Source: Proteromonas lacertae
Taxonomy: Eukaryota; Sar; Bigyra; Opalinata; Proteromonadidae
Assembly: GCA_002245135.1 (NCBI GenBank)
Contig: NGBS01000062.1
Span: forward strand, 1 to 33,674
Length of the DNA: 33,674 bases
Direction: 5' to 3'
Below the pieces are notes generated by a model. The model worked only from the letters and a program-made list of their open reading frames with translations, made no database searches and was not told the origin of the DNA. Below are positions 19,189 to 31,500 of the stretch, piece after piece. Each line of letters starts with the position of its first letter. Position 1 is the stretch's first letter. A program made the translations under genes and the position numbers.

Positions 19189-19448
19189 CAATTTTAAATT
19201 ATATAAAAAACTATATATATAGTTGGTTTCATTGGTCATAGTAATGTTAAAGTTATAGTTATTCTCTTATATATTATTGATTTTGTGTTTAAATAAAAAA
19301 TGGTGTAAATTTTATTTGACACGTCATAAATACACAAAATTACATTCAGTTTTTAATATGACAAAGTAATGGCTAATTTCTTCTTTTTGAGAGGTAGATC
19401 ACGTATTCTTGATCGAACATGTATATTTATACAAAAGTTATAGTTTAG

Positions 19449-20322
19449 GGTACATTTTTTTACTTTTGGCAATTGAAATGTTATGTCAAGGTGGTGTATG
19501 TCTTGTGGTTTTGTATAAGTTGCTCAATTGTTTATTGTAGATATTATAAACCATTTCGATATCATATACAAGATTTCAGTGTGATGTGGTTACTACCAGT
19601 CATATATGTTGTGGTTTCAATAATATACTTCATTTTTTACATGTGTAAATGTATAACATATTTTTTTGTTTACTAATTTCTACAATAGTTGAAAATAACC
19701 AACAACCTCCAACAGGTCATTCATTTATAAAACAAGTGTTTTGGATAGTTCCCATAACACTAATGTGTAGTGTGTTTACAACAGGATATTATGAAACGAA
19801 AGTCCCATTCACATATTTCTTAACAATGGGAGCTAGTTACCTTGGCTTTGTGTTACTGTTTCTAATAGATTGTTGTTGTTGTTGTTTTCAGTGTGTATCA
19901 CTAACAAATAATGTGATTCACAATTTCACTATGACATATAACGGAATATTGGTATTACTAGCTGTAGCTGTTGATTATTATCCTCCTGATTTTATATTCA
20001 TCATTGCAATACTGATTCCAGTAATGGCAACCTATTATTTCAAGTTTTATGAGAATATCGATTATTATCAAGTTGATTATGTGATAAACATGCAGTATAT
20101 ATTTTTTATATATATTTTATTAATAGTTATTCATACATATATTTAGCTCCAATATTAGGTTTGTTCATTCTGGCAATTATTGGTTTAGCTATTATTGCAT
20201 CTGTGTTGATACTGTTGTCAATGTGTGTATGTTGTCCATGTTGGATATATTATTTTTATTATCATCGTTACATATGTGGAGGAAGAGATTCTCCTAGATA
20301 TGTTATGAGGAATTTGCAATAA
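19449..20322 (+). CDS. Polytopic membrane protein, three exons, start not resolved
   Basis: Exons about 19449-19650, 19689-20094 and 20127-20322, with introns of 38 and 32 nt (GTATAA...AATAG and GTATAT...AATAG). The coding frame is open from 19449, but no ATG is in frame before the first membrane segment. The Met at 19383 (MANFFFLRGRSR...) could belong to an upstream exon, but I found no splice that fits. About 270 residues with six or seven hydrophobic segments, an NNQQPPTG loop, Cys clusters (DCCCCCF and CVCCPCW) likely palmitoylated or membrane-proximal, and a basic tail ending YVMRNLQ. No family recognised with confidence; the layout recalls small polytopic proteins of the Frag1/DRAM kind only loosely. 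Confidence 0.55.
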
Positions 20323-20499
20323 TTCAGCTATTTATCAATTTTCCAATATAATCATCCTTTATTTATTAACATTTTTTTAGCTTTTAGTAGTATATATATT
20401 ATTTCTATTGTGTTTTTGTTTATTCAATTAAAAAAATCCCCCAAAATCAACAAAACATTCTAAACCTTGAGAGATCTTATGTTTAATCCTTTATCTCAT

Positions 20500-21743
20500 T
20501 TAATGTTTGGAGTGAGCCATCTTATCAATAAGTTGGGCAAATGTTTCTTTACCATCTTCTGGAACAATGTTGTAATCTGCTTCAGACATCATATTCTTAT
20601 AATATGGTCCCTTTGCTTCTCTCTTCTTTTCTACTTTCTCAGTTCTCTTTGCTTTTTGAGCAGCTAATCTATGAGCTAATCTCTTGGCTACTTTAGCATA
20701 TGGATTTAATCTTTCCATTTCTTGTTTAACTCTTAATGGGTTTCTCTTTGGTCTGTGTACTTTAAGATGTCTAATAGCACGTAATTTTGATTGGATTTCA
20801 TCACTGTTAATGATTCTACCAACATCTGGTACAGTCATCATTGACATTGGTAATACATATCCTGATTTCATTTTAGATTCTGTGGTGAATGTTCCGTATA
20901 CGTTATTTAACTCTTTTACAGCATCAGCACTCCATATAATGAATCTACCTAAGTGACCACCTGGAGCTAATTCTAATAAATTCAATCTGCTTACATTACA
21001 TAAATCTACACCTGGGATATTTCTGAATGCTCTAGCAATACCAGCATCTTGATGGAATACAACTAATGGTCCTTTCTTCATAACATGTCTTCGATTTCGG
21101 TATTTTCCTTTACCACATCTGATGTGCTTTGAATCAATGACTTTTTGAATATCATCATAAGCACCAATAGCTTTTAATAAAGCAACAGCTTCTTTGGTTT
21201 TGGCGATTGTTTCAATTCCTGAAGCAATGACTAATGGGACTTCTGGTACATTTTCAATTCTGTGTCCACGAGCCATAACTAAGGCTGGGATGGCTGAGGC
21301 AGCTAAAGCGGAACATACGGCATATCTCTTTTGATTGACGTTGATATGTCTGTGCCATCTTCTCCAGGTCTTTGTTGGTGCATACATATGACCACCTCTT
21401 ACCATGTTACCAAATGCAGCTTGTCCTGATCTACCAGTACCTCCTCCTGCAATACGTGGAATACGAGCAACAGCACGACCAGTTCCCCATGATTCAGCTG
21501 AATGTTCATGACCAGCTCTCTTGAATACAGCATAAGGTTGACGGTGGTTTTTAGCCATGCTAAAACAATTACAAATACTATTTATACTTATCATGTACAA
21601 AGCTTACAATATCTGGACGGATTGGAGCTTTGAATACTTCTGGTAAATCAACTGTTTCACTTGTTTTTTTACCATCTAATCCATAGACGGATACTACAGC
21701 ACGAGCAGATGCCTATAATATAGTCTAGATGATGAAATACCAT
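20500..21743 (-). CDS. RPL4: Large-subunit ribosomal protein uL4 (L4/L1e)
   Basis: Exons 21741-21743 (the ATG alone), 21588-21712 and 20500-21559, with two 28-nt introns (GTATTT...TTATAG directly after the start codon; GTATAA...TTTTAG, phase 2), give 395 residues. All landmarks of eukaryotic uL4 are present: [75 protein letters not shown] and the long basic C-terminal extension. The protein lies in the 60S subunit with a loop reaching into the exit tunnel. The pyrimidine-rich leader before the ATG (CTTCTTTAATTTTCTTC) is typical of ribosomal-protein genes. Confidence 0.95.
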
Positions 21744-21918
21744 TTTTAAATGAGAAAAGTAATTATCTCAAGGGTTTGAGTTAATGAAGAAAATTAAAGA
21801 AGACTTTTCTATTTGCATAATAATTTAAATTTTTACCCCCTTCTGCAATACAAAATACCGTGTCTTTTTGTCTTATTTAGTTTTTAAATTTTCTCATCTG
21901 TTAATAACAATAAATACG

Positions 21919-22691
21919 ATGTCAAGCAAAAATAGATTATAAATTTGCAACAATATGTTCAGCAAATGTAAATAGATCAATGGCAGGTCATGATATTTTG
22001 AAAAAGAATAACTTCAATGTTAGATCATTTGGAACAGGGAACTAAAGGTATTGAAAATATTGAATATTGAAATTAGTGAGAATTCCTGGTAAATCTGGTC
22101 AATTATCTTTTGATTTTGGAACTCCTTATCAGAAATACATGATTATATGATAAAATCAGACAAAGCATGGTATTTAATAGCATTGATTAACAATTAGGTT
22201 TCAACAGAGAGGATTATTGGATATGATAATAAGAGATAAAAATATTAAAGAAGCACCACAGCGATGGCAAGATTGTGACTTTGTTACTGACTTCGATGTT
22301 GTCATCTGTTGTGCCAAAAATTCATTCACAATAGTTTTAGATGGTATTTTTAATTACAATATAAAATAGATTTACAAACAAGAGATCTGCATGTAGAAGA
22401 TAGTAAAACAATACATATTGTATGTTATGATATTGAAGATAAGCCAGAAATAGCAGATAAATCAGGCAGAGAATATATTGAAGCTGTGTCAAATGGTAAA
22501 AATAAAATATATACCATTTACCTTACTCTTTTTGATTTTATTATCTCTCTCTCTCATTTTTTATTGAAATATTTAATACTCTAATTATTTAGTGTAATGA
22601 AAAAGAAAGTCTTGATGAATTTGATTCAATACTCTCAAGTTTTGAAGAAGAAACTGGAATTGCACTTGAATATTCTCCATTTTATCCTTAA
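21919..22691 (+). pseudogene. SSU72: Ssu72 RNA polymerase II CTD phosphatase, conserved but with about four single-base frame breaks
   Basis: The sequence encodes, in changing frames, a nearly complete Ssu72: start MSSK, catalytic CX5R(S) loop FATICSANVNRS, NNFNVRSFGTG, IPGKSGQLSFDFGTPY, GLLDMIIRDKNIKEAPQRWQDC, FDVVICCA and the tail DEFDSILSSFEEETG. Ssu72 removes Ser5/Ser7 phosphate from the RNA polymerase II CTD within the 3'-end processing complex. Introns at 22048-22076 (29 nt), 22170-22197 (28 nt), 22344-22369 (26 nt) and about 22496-22592 (97 nt, longest in the window). The frame changes near 21929 (A run), 22038 (G run), 22132 (A run) and 22495 (G pair), each by one base. This is either a pseudogene or a patch of consensus indels. 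Without those changes the protein would be of normal size, about 195-200 residues. Confidence 0.75.
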
Positions 22692-22974
22692 CTTGTATTT
22701 TTAATTCATTATTTAACTAATTATAATTGTTCTAAGAATTCTGTTTTTATGTTAGTAGATATGTACATCATGTGTATATCATTCAAATAAAGATTGAATG
22801 CAATATATATTTTACAATTGTTAAACAAAAATGCATTTTAAAAAGATTATTAAAATCTATTTTGCAAATTAAATTTGCATTTCATTAAACTCTAATCTAA
22901 AAGTATATTTTCCTACCATATTCATAATATTTGACTTCTTTATTTCATGTTCAATGTATTTATCTACTTTATAG

Positions 22975-23736
22975 ATGTCTGACGAAAGTGGATCTGAAGA
23001 AGAGGAAGTTATTACCGATTTAAGAGAACCAACTGTTGTTGAAAAATATAAGAGTGCTGCAACAATTGTAAATAAGGCATTAGCTGGTGTTATTGCTAAA
23101 ATCGCTGTAGGTGAATCAATAACTAATTTGTGTCAAATTGGAGATGTTTTAATTGATCAACAATGTGCATCCATCTATAAAACAAAGAAATTATTAAAAG
23201 GTGTTGCTTTCCCAACCAATATCTCAGTCAATAACTGTGTATGTCATTATTCCCCATATGCAACAGAATCAGAAGTAGTTAAAGCAGGAGATATATTAAA
23301 AATCGATATGGCTTGTCATATTGACGGATTCATCGCTTCAGTTGCTCATACACATATAGTTGATGGTGGAGAAACTCCATTAACTGGTAAAGTTGCTAAT
23401 TGTATTGCTGCTGCTCATACAGCACTTGAAGTAGCAAGAAGAGTAATTAAACCAGGTGTTAAGGTATATATATATATTCATAAATTAATATTTATTATTT
23501 GTATTGTATAGAATACAGCAGTAACTGAAGCTATCTCAAAAGTAACAGATCAATTTGGAGTAAATAGGGTTCAAGGTGTATTAACCCATCAAATGAAACA
23601 GTGGATTATTGATGGCAATAAAGTCGTAATAGAAAAGGAAGAAATTGATCAAAAAGTAGATGAATGCGAATTTGATATGTATGAAGTATATGCTTTGGAT
23701 ATTGTTGTCAGTACTGGTGAAGGAAAAGTATAAATA

Positions 23737-23786
<50 letters not shown>

Positions 23787-24236
23787 CCACGTGAAACTGG
23801 TCCAAGAACAACAATCTTCAAAAGAGCTGTAGATCAGAAATACAATTTAAGAATGAAAGCATCACGTTCATTATTAAAAGAAGTTGATACTCACTATCCA
23901 ACATTACCATTCAACATTCGTAATTTTCCTGATGCTAATCAAGCTAGACTTGGTATAACAGAATGCTTGACTCATAGTTTGTTCCATCCATACCCAGTAT
24001 TATATGAGAAAGATGGTGAAATAGTTGCTCATTTTAAGACAACTTTGTTATTAGTACCAAATGGAACTGAATCTATTACTGGATTTACATATGATGAAAG
24101 TAAAATTAAATCAGATGTTACTGTTGATGAAGAAACAAAGACTATCCTTGCTACTGAACCATTTATGAAGAAGAAGAAGGCAAAGAAGGCAGCTGCAGCT
24201 GCAGCTGTTCCTCCTGCACCAGCAGCCAGTTCATAA
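22975..24236 (+). CDS. PA2G4: EBP1/PA2G4-like proliferation-associated protein (methionine aminopeptidase fold)
   Basis: Exons 22975-23463, 23512-23727 and 23787-24236, with introns of 48 and 59 nt, give 384 residues, close to the usual 390. The pita-bread fold is evident: VEKYKSAATIVNKALAGVI, a KGVAFPTNISVNNCVCHYSP segment, GDILKIDMACHIDGFIASVAHT, then TEAISKVTDQFGVNRVQGVLTHQ and YALDIVVSTGEGK. It ends with a Lys-rich patch and Ala/Pro tail (KKKKAKKAAAAAAVPPAP). Family members bind ribosomes and structured RNA and act in ribosome biogenesis and growth control; they lack peptidase activity. The ATG follows a TTTATAG that might be a leader-intron acceptor. Confidence 0.95.
23741..23785. repeat. 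(AT)n microsatellite inside the second EBP1 intron
   Basis: About 45 bases of pure AT dinucleotide immediately before the acceptor TATAG. It explains why this intron (59 nt) is about twice the local norm. Length is likely variable between alleles or strains. Confidence 0.95.
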
Positions 24237-24376
24237 TAATTATTATTATGTTGGAATATTGTTGTTTTCATTTTCGATTTTATATTTTTTTTTAATTTCA
24301 AAAATACAACAATTTTAATATCATTTATAATATATATAATAATCAAAAATGACAATAGTCAATATAATAGGAGTAT

Positions 24377-27300
24377 TTAATTCTCATTATCAAGCAATCT
24401 TTGGTTGATATCTTGATTCATTGTAACATTCTTCTCCTTATTCTCAGTTCTAGGTAAAACATCTTTCTCATCTCCTGTATAATCTGATTCAGTATTTGTA
24501 CACCATGCCAATACAAGATAAAATGCATTAAACAGAATGAATATAAATATCCAAATTGGACTAACAGCAAAAAACAATAACCAGAATAAACATTCCAGCA
24601 AAAACACACTTCCATTAATGATCAATTTAAATATATGAGGTACAGGTTCTATTTTCTTAGATATTTTCTCCAATAATTCACCATTAAATTTGATAGTCGC
24701 TGAAACAAAAGCAGATACTCCACATTCATTATTCTCCACTTCTTCTTCATCATAAACAGGTTGAGTATTTGTACCTTCTACCCAGAAGTGATAGATAATT
24801 TCATACAAACAGAAGATATAAATCCAAATTGGACTAAACACAACGAAGAAGAAGAATCCAAAGAAAAAGAATACAAACAATGCTAATCCCATAAATAAGT
24901 ATATGAATGGTTGAACAAAGAATGGTAAAGTTCCAATATATAACCATAAAGCCATTATACCTTCAGAGAACCATTGACAGAATGATGTAATAACATTACA
25001 GACTGGCCAACCATCACTCATTTCTTTTACATCTTGGAAATAACATTCAACTGATGTATTTTTATATTGTTCTGGTAATTCAAACTTATCAATACCAACG
25101 GATTCTATTTGTTTAGAATATGACACACCTAAAAAATCACTCAATACTCTTGTAGCGTCTTTCTTATTCTTTGGAACTTCACTTTGTACTTTCTAAAGTA
25201 ATAGAAACATAATATATACATTAATAAATCTAAAATCAATAGCAAATTGATTGAATGATAAGAATTTCCTTTCATACTTTGAGTAATACTCAAATTTATC
25301 AGGAAATACTTTGTTTTCTGGAATAATATTATTGATATTATCTTTCTCATATTGTTCAATCAATTCTCTATTAATATCATTCACTAATAAAGGAATTAAT
25401 ATCTTAAAACTTTCATTTGACTTTTTCATCAATTCTTCTTGATTTTCATATTTTGGTTCTAGTGATATTCTTTGATATATTGAATCTTTAATATCTCTCA
25501 TATACTAGATAATTATAATATCATTATTATTATTATACTTGATCTTCAGCTGATGCATCTATTTTTGTATAATCAACTTTCATCAATTCATCTTGAATGA
25601 TTTTACAGAGAGTATTATCAATTGTAACATCTTTTTTACTTTCATTAATGTTTAATACTTCGCAGATTGTCTTAAGATTCTTTGTAGATGGTTGATTAGT
25701 AAATTTAATCAATGTCTATTCATTTATATCATAAATAATAATAAAATATATATAAAGATACTCTCATTATTCGAATATGATTACTTTCATCTTCATATAT
25801 TAAATCTAAATTCTCATATTTCTCTTTAATCACATTTCGATCTTTTATAAAATTGTAAATCTTTTCAAAATAATCTCGAACTAAGTTTATATAACTTGAA
25901 TAATTCTCATCAATCTTATTATCAGCTATGGAATGATCACTCTCATATCTATTCATATATAAGAACAACTAAATTTATATACTTTATCTTTTCTATAGCA
26001 TTTCTTTTACTTGCTTTCTTTATCTCCATTCTATCTCTCTTCTTATATCTTTCGATATCTTTCCAGTATTCGTCAATATTCATTTTCACTTCATTTGCTT
26101 CTTCACATCGTTTATATTTACTTTCATCTTCGATTGTATATAAATATTTACCACTTTCGATTAAACCATAATAACTATTACCTTGACTTATACAATCATC
26201 CATATTCAATGTTAATGTCAAATTTTTATTATTCTCATTACTCTTCTCTTTTAAATAATTCAATAATTCATCTTTTAATTTGGTTATTCTCATTGAACCA
26301 CCTATTGTACAAATCTCTAAATCTTTCAACTCTTCTTCATTCCAACAACTTTCGTTTAAACATTCATCTAATAATGATTTTATCTTATTCCATATATCAT
26401 GTTTTTGTATTACTTCATTTAGTTTATCAATACTATATTCACCATCATAATCTTCATCATCTTCTAAGATTTGATCAATATGAATATTGATTGTATCAGC
26501 TCCTTGAGCACTTAGTTTCTCTTTCATCTTTATTACATTATCCATTATTCGATAATATACTTTTTTCTCATTATTACTTTCAATCTCATTTCCTTCTTCT
26601 ATTATCATACCTTTTATATCTTCCATTAAATATTCATCTATTATTCGACCTCCAATATTCTTTTCGTATTTATAACTCAGGATTTTACATTTGTCTTTAT
26701 CATATTCACAACTACAAACATTTAAACTTACATTTCCCATATTCACAAATAATATACGACGATTTTTATTTGTTCGTTTTATTTCATCATTATTTTCAAT
26801 TCCAAATAATGTCACATAACCTAAATAATCATTGATTATTTCGATATTTTTACATCCATCTTTCTCATTTATCTTTTTCAACATTTCTTTTATCATTTCT
26901 TTACTTTCCATGTTTAAATAGCTGGGAATCTATTTATATTATATTAAATACAATATATATATATATACACTCATTATTATTGAATCAAGCTCTTTCAAAC
27001 ATTTTCGATTTTCATTTATATAATTCATTGTTTTATCAATAAACATAAAATACAACTCTTCTACACTGATTATTCGTTCTTCTTCATTTCCATCTTCACT
27101 TTCATATTTCAATTTCAAACACATATGATTATCTTCACTTTCTACTATATTAAAAGGATTGTGAAATTTTAACTTCTCTATATCATATTTTTCACTAAAT
27201 AAATCCAATATATAGCCTAATGAGTTTTGAATATTACGAGGTTGCTAGACATTTATATAGATACAACAGAAATACGAGATTTTTAGCTAAACTACTAAAT

Positions 27301-27493
27301 AAACGCTCACTACCATTCTTCAAACTAAAAATATTTCTACATACATTATATTATTATTCCTTATATACTCAAAACTTTTACTTCCACTTTCAAATTCAAC
27401 TGTTTGACTTTTATAACTATTCTCTTTTCCTTCTAAAAGAGCTACTTTTGTGTATTTCGAACCACTGTCAATTCCAATTATTGCAGTTGTCAT
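24377..27493 (-). CDS. Right Hsp110/Grp170-like Hsp70-superfamily protein with a membrane-spanning C-terminus
   Basis: Eight exons: 27345-27493, 27276-27324, 26969-27244, 25983-26929, 25762-25948, 25539-25715, 25220-25504 and 24377-25192, with introns of 20, 31, 39, 34, 46, 34 and 27 nt. The frame stays open throughout, giving 961 residues. The first 400 are an Hsp70-type ATPase domain of the Hsp110/Grp170 kind (IGIDSGSKYTKVALLEG, SIPSYLNMESKEMIKEML, NMGNVSLNVCS, LSAQGADTINIHIDQ, TIGGSMRITKLKD). The usual beta-sandwich substrate domain is not visible; charged helical sequence follows. Residues about 690-961 form a region that includes long hydrophobic stretches and two related SPIWI(Y/F)IF...CTNT-like blocks. 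A membrane-tethered Hsp70-like protein would be unusual. The last junction (27 nt, phase 0) is the one to test. Confidence 0.7.
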
Positions 27494-27600
27494 ACTGTAA
27501 ATACAGAAATTTTAAAATCTTGATGGTAATTTACATGAATTTGTGTCATTTTGACATATTTATTATTTTTAATTTTTGAGGTTAAATAGAAATCTAAATG
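25762..27600. repeat. Right arm of the long inverted repeat (matches 16578-18433)
   Basis: Read on the opposite strand, this block is almost identical to 16578-18433. It covers the shared promoter and exons 1-5 of the Hsp-like gene, with only scattered substitutions and small indels (for example in the fourth intron and one A in exon 4). Similarity drops sharply beyond exon 5 on one side and in the first exon of the small Cys gene on the other. Confidence 0.9.
27494..27597. promoter_or_regulatory. Bidirectional promoter between the Hsp-like gene and the small Cys gene (same at 16581-16684)
   Basis: The two ATGs face away from each other with only 104 bases between them in both arms, and the sequence is nearly identical in both. 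It contains a TGACACAAATTCATG and CAAAATGACAC... pair of related words in opposite orientation. Any stress-response element controlling the Hsp-like gene would have to lie here. I do not see a perfect heat-shock element (nGAAnnTTCn). Confidence 0.55.
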
Positions 27601-28154
27601 AGTGATAAAGAAAATATATTAAAAGAAGATAAGAGATTGCATCCAAAATGTGAATATTCAACTCAAAGAAATCGAACTGTATTCTTCTTTTTTTTCTGAA
27701 GTGATAATATAATATTTAATAGTGTAATGTGATAAATGGTAAAGAGAAATGTGAAACAATTGAGAAGATATATCGACTTTGTCCAAACAAAAGAGATGTA
27801 GTTATTGTTAAGTAATATAGTGAATAGGTAATGATATACGAAAACAAAGAAATTAAAGAAAAAGAGTTTGATAATTCAGCTGTTACTTCGAAAAACAACA
27901 CATTGTCTTTTTCTGTGGAAGTTCCTGATATTTCTGAGATGTTAAACCAATTTCAAGAATTTGCTAATGAAATAGTTAAACTAGGAATTGATGGTTTTAA
28001 TCGTGAAACTAAAGAATGGTTTGATTCACAGTATTATATATATTTATTTATATTTACATATATTTAATTGAATAGTTCTAGAAATAATAATGGTCCAATT
28101 CCTGGTGATTCTTTCCTTCCAATCCTAAAGATTCCGTTGATTTATAAATATTAA
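27598..28154 (+). CDS. Small Cys-containing protein, right copy, four exons
   Basis: Exons 27598-27678, 27723-27797, 27828-28030 and 28076-28154, with introns of 44, 30 and 45 nt, give about 145 residues. The N-terminal 60 residues hold four Cys (HPKCEYSTQ, RTCNVINGKEKC and RLCPNKRD); a disulfide-bonded or metal-binding hairpin is possible. The middle is charged, then FSVEVPDISEMLNQFQEFAN and IDGFNRETKEWFD suggest amphipathic helices. The last exon differs in frame from the left copy: a two-base difference after GGTGATTCTTT replaces SFAFQS by SFLPILKIPLIYKY, so one of the two copies has an altered C-terminus. Divergent from the Hsp-like gene with a shared promoter, which suggests a linked function such as a co-chaperone; that is inference only. 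Family not recognised. Confidence 0.55.
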
Positions 28155-28527
28155 TTGTTTATTTTTTCTTTATTTGTTTATTTGCGTTTTTTGAATATAG
28201 AACATAGTAATAATTTGCGTGAACATATATTTATGTCAATAATTTGATGTTTTAGGGTATGACATATCATTAATACTGTGGACAGTTATAGAGAATTTGT
28301 AAATGTTATTTTTTAATGTAAAAAACCGGAGATGGAAATGGTAATTTGAAAAAGGTAAAATAATTATTCAATATCCTTACAATTATATATTTATGAAGAA
28401 ATTTGCTATAATAATGTGGAAATTATAATAAATATGTGATTATTGTAAAAATTCCAAAAATACATGAAATACAATGTAATACACAAAATACATCATTTCT
28501 CATTTTCAATTTTTTTTTGAATTAGAA
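28155..28527. other. Intergenic stretch before the surface-protein gene
   Basis: About 370 AT-rich bases, unique to the right arm. No gene, RNA or clear regulatory site is visible apart from the immediate leader of the next gene (run of T at 28510-28518). Confidence 0.5.
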
Positions 28528-31500
28528 ATGAATATGATGTGTAGATCAGCTCGTATATAATTTATTTTTAATTTTCATAGTTTTCCTCACACTATGTGTT
28601 ATGTTTGCGTCTTCTTTTGCTGCTGAACAGACATTGGAATTTCAAGTTTGTAGTTTCATACCAAATACACCTGTTCCAACATGGACTCCTATGACACCAA
28701 TTCCTACTACAGCTAAACCTACAACTGAAGCAACAGGAACAATAGATATTGGAAATACGACACCAGAAGTTACAACTACACAGACAACTACTCAAACAAC
28801 TACTCAAACATCAACTACGGAAACTTCCACTGGTACAGTAGATGAAGATGCAACAGGAGATGTTACAACAGCTGCTAGTACTGCCACTACAACTCCAGAA
28901 GCTACTGCAAGTAAACCAACTGCAGAAGCTACAACAGCTGCTACAACAGCAACAACAACTGAAGAAGAAACAAATGGAACTGAAGAACAATTAACAACTG
29001 CAACAACATCTAAAACAACAACAGAAGATGATAATGATCCAACCACTGAAGAAGAAAAACAACAAGCAGAAAATGTAAGAGAAAATAGTGAAGATTATGA
29101 AAGATTGGTGAAGAAACATAATAGAATGTTAATAGAATTTGGAGAATGGCCTGCTAATTATACTCAAAATAGAATTGCTGAAATAACTAAAGAAGCATTG
29201 ACACAATATTTTAAAGAACAATCATTTGAAGCAAATTTAGATAATATAAAAGTATCATTTACAAATACTACTAAAGGTGAAAAAGATAGATATACTTACA
29301 CTATAAAAGTAGAAGGAATAACATTTGATGTTGGTTTATTAAACAGATGGAGTGAAATAAAAGGTAATATTACCACAAATCAACCTGCATTTTATGAATA
29401 CTTTAATTCAACAACAAATGATTTAACAGTTTGTACAGTTCCTGATAGATTAAGAGATCCAGCTCCTTGTGATTATGGTAAAACATTATTTGAATATTTA
29501 GCACTTAATGAAGGAAGTGATACAAAAACAATATCACCAATTAATCCTTCTAAAAATTCTACATATACAATTAGTTGTTCAAGAGATGATTTTGTACAAC
29601 ACAATGCTGATGGAAGTTTTACAGTTAATGTAGGAACACAAGCAAAACCAAGTGTGTATTGTAATGTGGAGTGTAAAGCACCAGAATATAGATCAGGTTA
29701 TAATCAATTGACATTTAAGATTACTGAATATAAACCTAAAGTTAATCTAAAAGCAAGTAAATTCAAATCATCTGTTAAATCTGGAGAAAAATTCTCAACT
29801 ATTGTAAAACTACAATATCCAAAAGTTGAAGGAGGAAAAAAAGAAAAATTGAAGTTGACATTATCTATTCAAGAACCTAATGATAAATGCAGATTGGAAG
29901 GTGATAGTACTAGTCCAGAAGATGAAGATGAGTTAAGGTTACATGATATTTCAATAGTATGTAATGGTACACTTAATGAATTGAAATTGTTATATACCAT
30001 TAAAAATTCTGATAGTGATGATGAAATAGGTATTAATTTCAATAGAACAATTAAAGTTATTATAGAACCAGTAATACCCACAATGTCACCCACATCAGAA
30101 GGAGGAAATACAGCAGAACCATCTGATGCTCCAAAGTATGAATTAACATGTACACAAGCAGGACAATCGTATGATAGTCATACTGGTTTATGTTGTGTAA
30201 GAAATGCAGGATATGGTGAAACATGTACTGAATTAATAGTAACAATTCCATTCGCATCAACATCAACTGGTAATAACAAACTTTCAGATGAATTTAAAAC
30301 AGATTATGTAAGGATGTTAAAACGATATGTATTTCATCTTAGTAACTTTGATTTTGATGTGAAGGAAGATGCAAATAATCCAATGAGTATAAAAATCATT
30401 GTTCATTTCTATTTGCTGAAAACATTTGGTTACGATGGTAATGAAGATAAATTAGTAAGAAGGTCTTTACAACTTAATACAGATTGGAGTAAATTAGATA
30501 ATCCTTATACTTATATTAAAACTGTTATATCATATGTAGAACCAACAGCTGATGTAGGAACTAGTGAAGATTTACCATCTGAATTAGCAAAAGCCTTACC
30601 TGAGGCAGCTAAAAATCGTATTAAAGAAATTAAGAAAGAAGCTCCAGTACAAGCAACACAAATAGCAATTGAAAATAATGTTGTTATTGATGCTGATAAA
30701 GGTATTGAAGTTATAGAATCTGTGCCAGAAGATGTTACTGTACCAACATACGTTGATCCAACAAAAGCACCAACACCATCAGGAGGAGATAGTAATGATG
30801 ATGAATCATGGGCTAGTAAATATTGGTATGTAATCTTAATCATTGTGTTAGTAGTAGTAATAATATTAGTAATAGCTGGTGTAGCTGTGTATGTAAGTAT
30901 AAATACATCAAACGGTAACTTTGAGAAAGAAAAGATCCAAAAGAATACAAAGAACTTCACTGAGAATGTAATACCAATTGAAAAGATAAAACAAGAGAAT
31001 GAAGTAACTGATGATGAAATATACAAGCCATTTAGTTATGAAATAATTAAAGAAGGATATTTAATGAAAGAAGGTAAAGATCGTGTAGTTGGTAAATGGC
31101 AAAGAAGATATTTTGTAATATATTTTGAACCAGCTTCAATCAGAGTGTATGATTCAATGGTTCCTAGTTATTATGGTAAAGTATATTTAGGTGAAAAACA
31201 GAATATTCCATTAGAATGTTATAATGGAATAGAATATGAAAGTGGAAATAAAGATTTTACAATAGTATTGAAAGTGAGAGATTCATCTATCAAGACATTT
31301 ACACCAGGTGATGAAGAGAAGAAAGTTCATTTGAAAGTACCTGATGAAGTAGAGAATGGTGAAGAAGTAGCTAGAGGCTGGGTTGAATGTATAAAGAATT
31401 TCAAAGAACAAAAACCAAAGGCTGTTGATGCTTGGGCAAGACCATTGATAGTGAATGATAAAGGAGGAATTGTTGTTCACAAAACACAAGCTGCAATGGA

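Noticed and set aside
21919-22691. Programmed +1 ribosomal frameshifting (Euplotes-like) as an explanation of the Ssu72 frame changes
   Set aside because: Three of the changes could be read as +1 slips at TAA, but the others need the opposite shift, the changes sit in or beside short homopolymers, and most genes in the window are clean. Indels or decay explain them more simply.
16578-27600. Assembly palindrome producing the inverted arms
   Set aside because: The arms differ at many bases, diverge completely at their ends, and enclose about 7 kb of unrelated single-copy genes.
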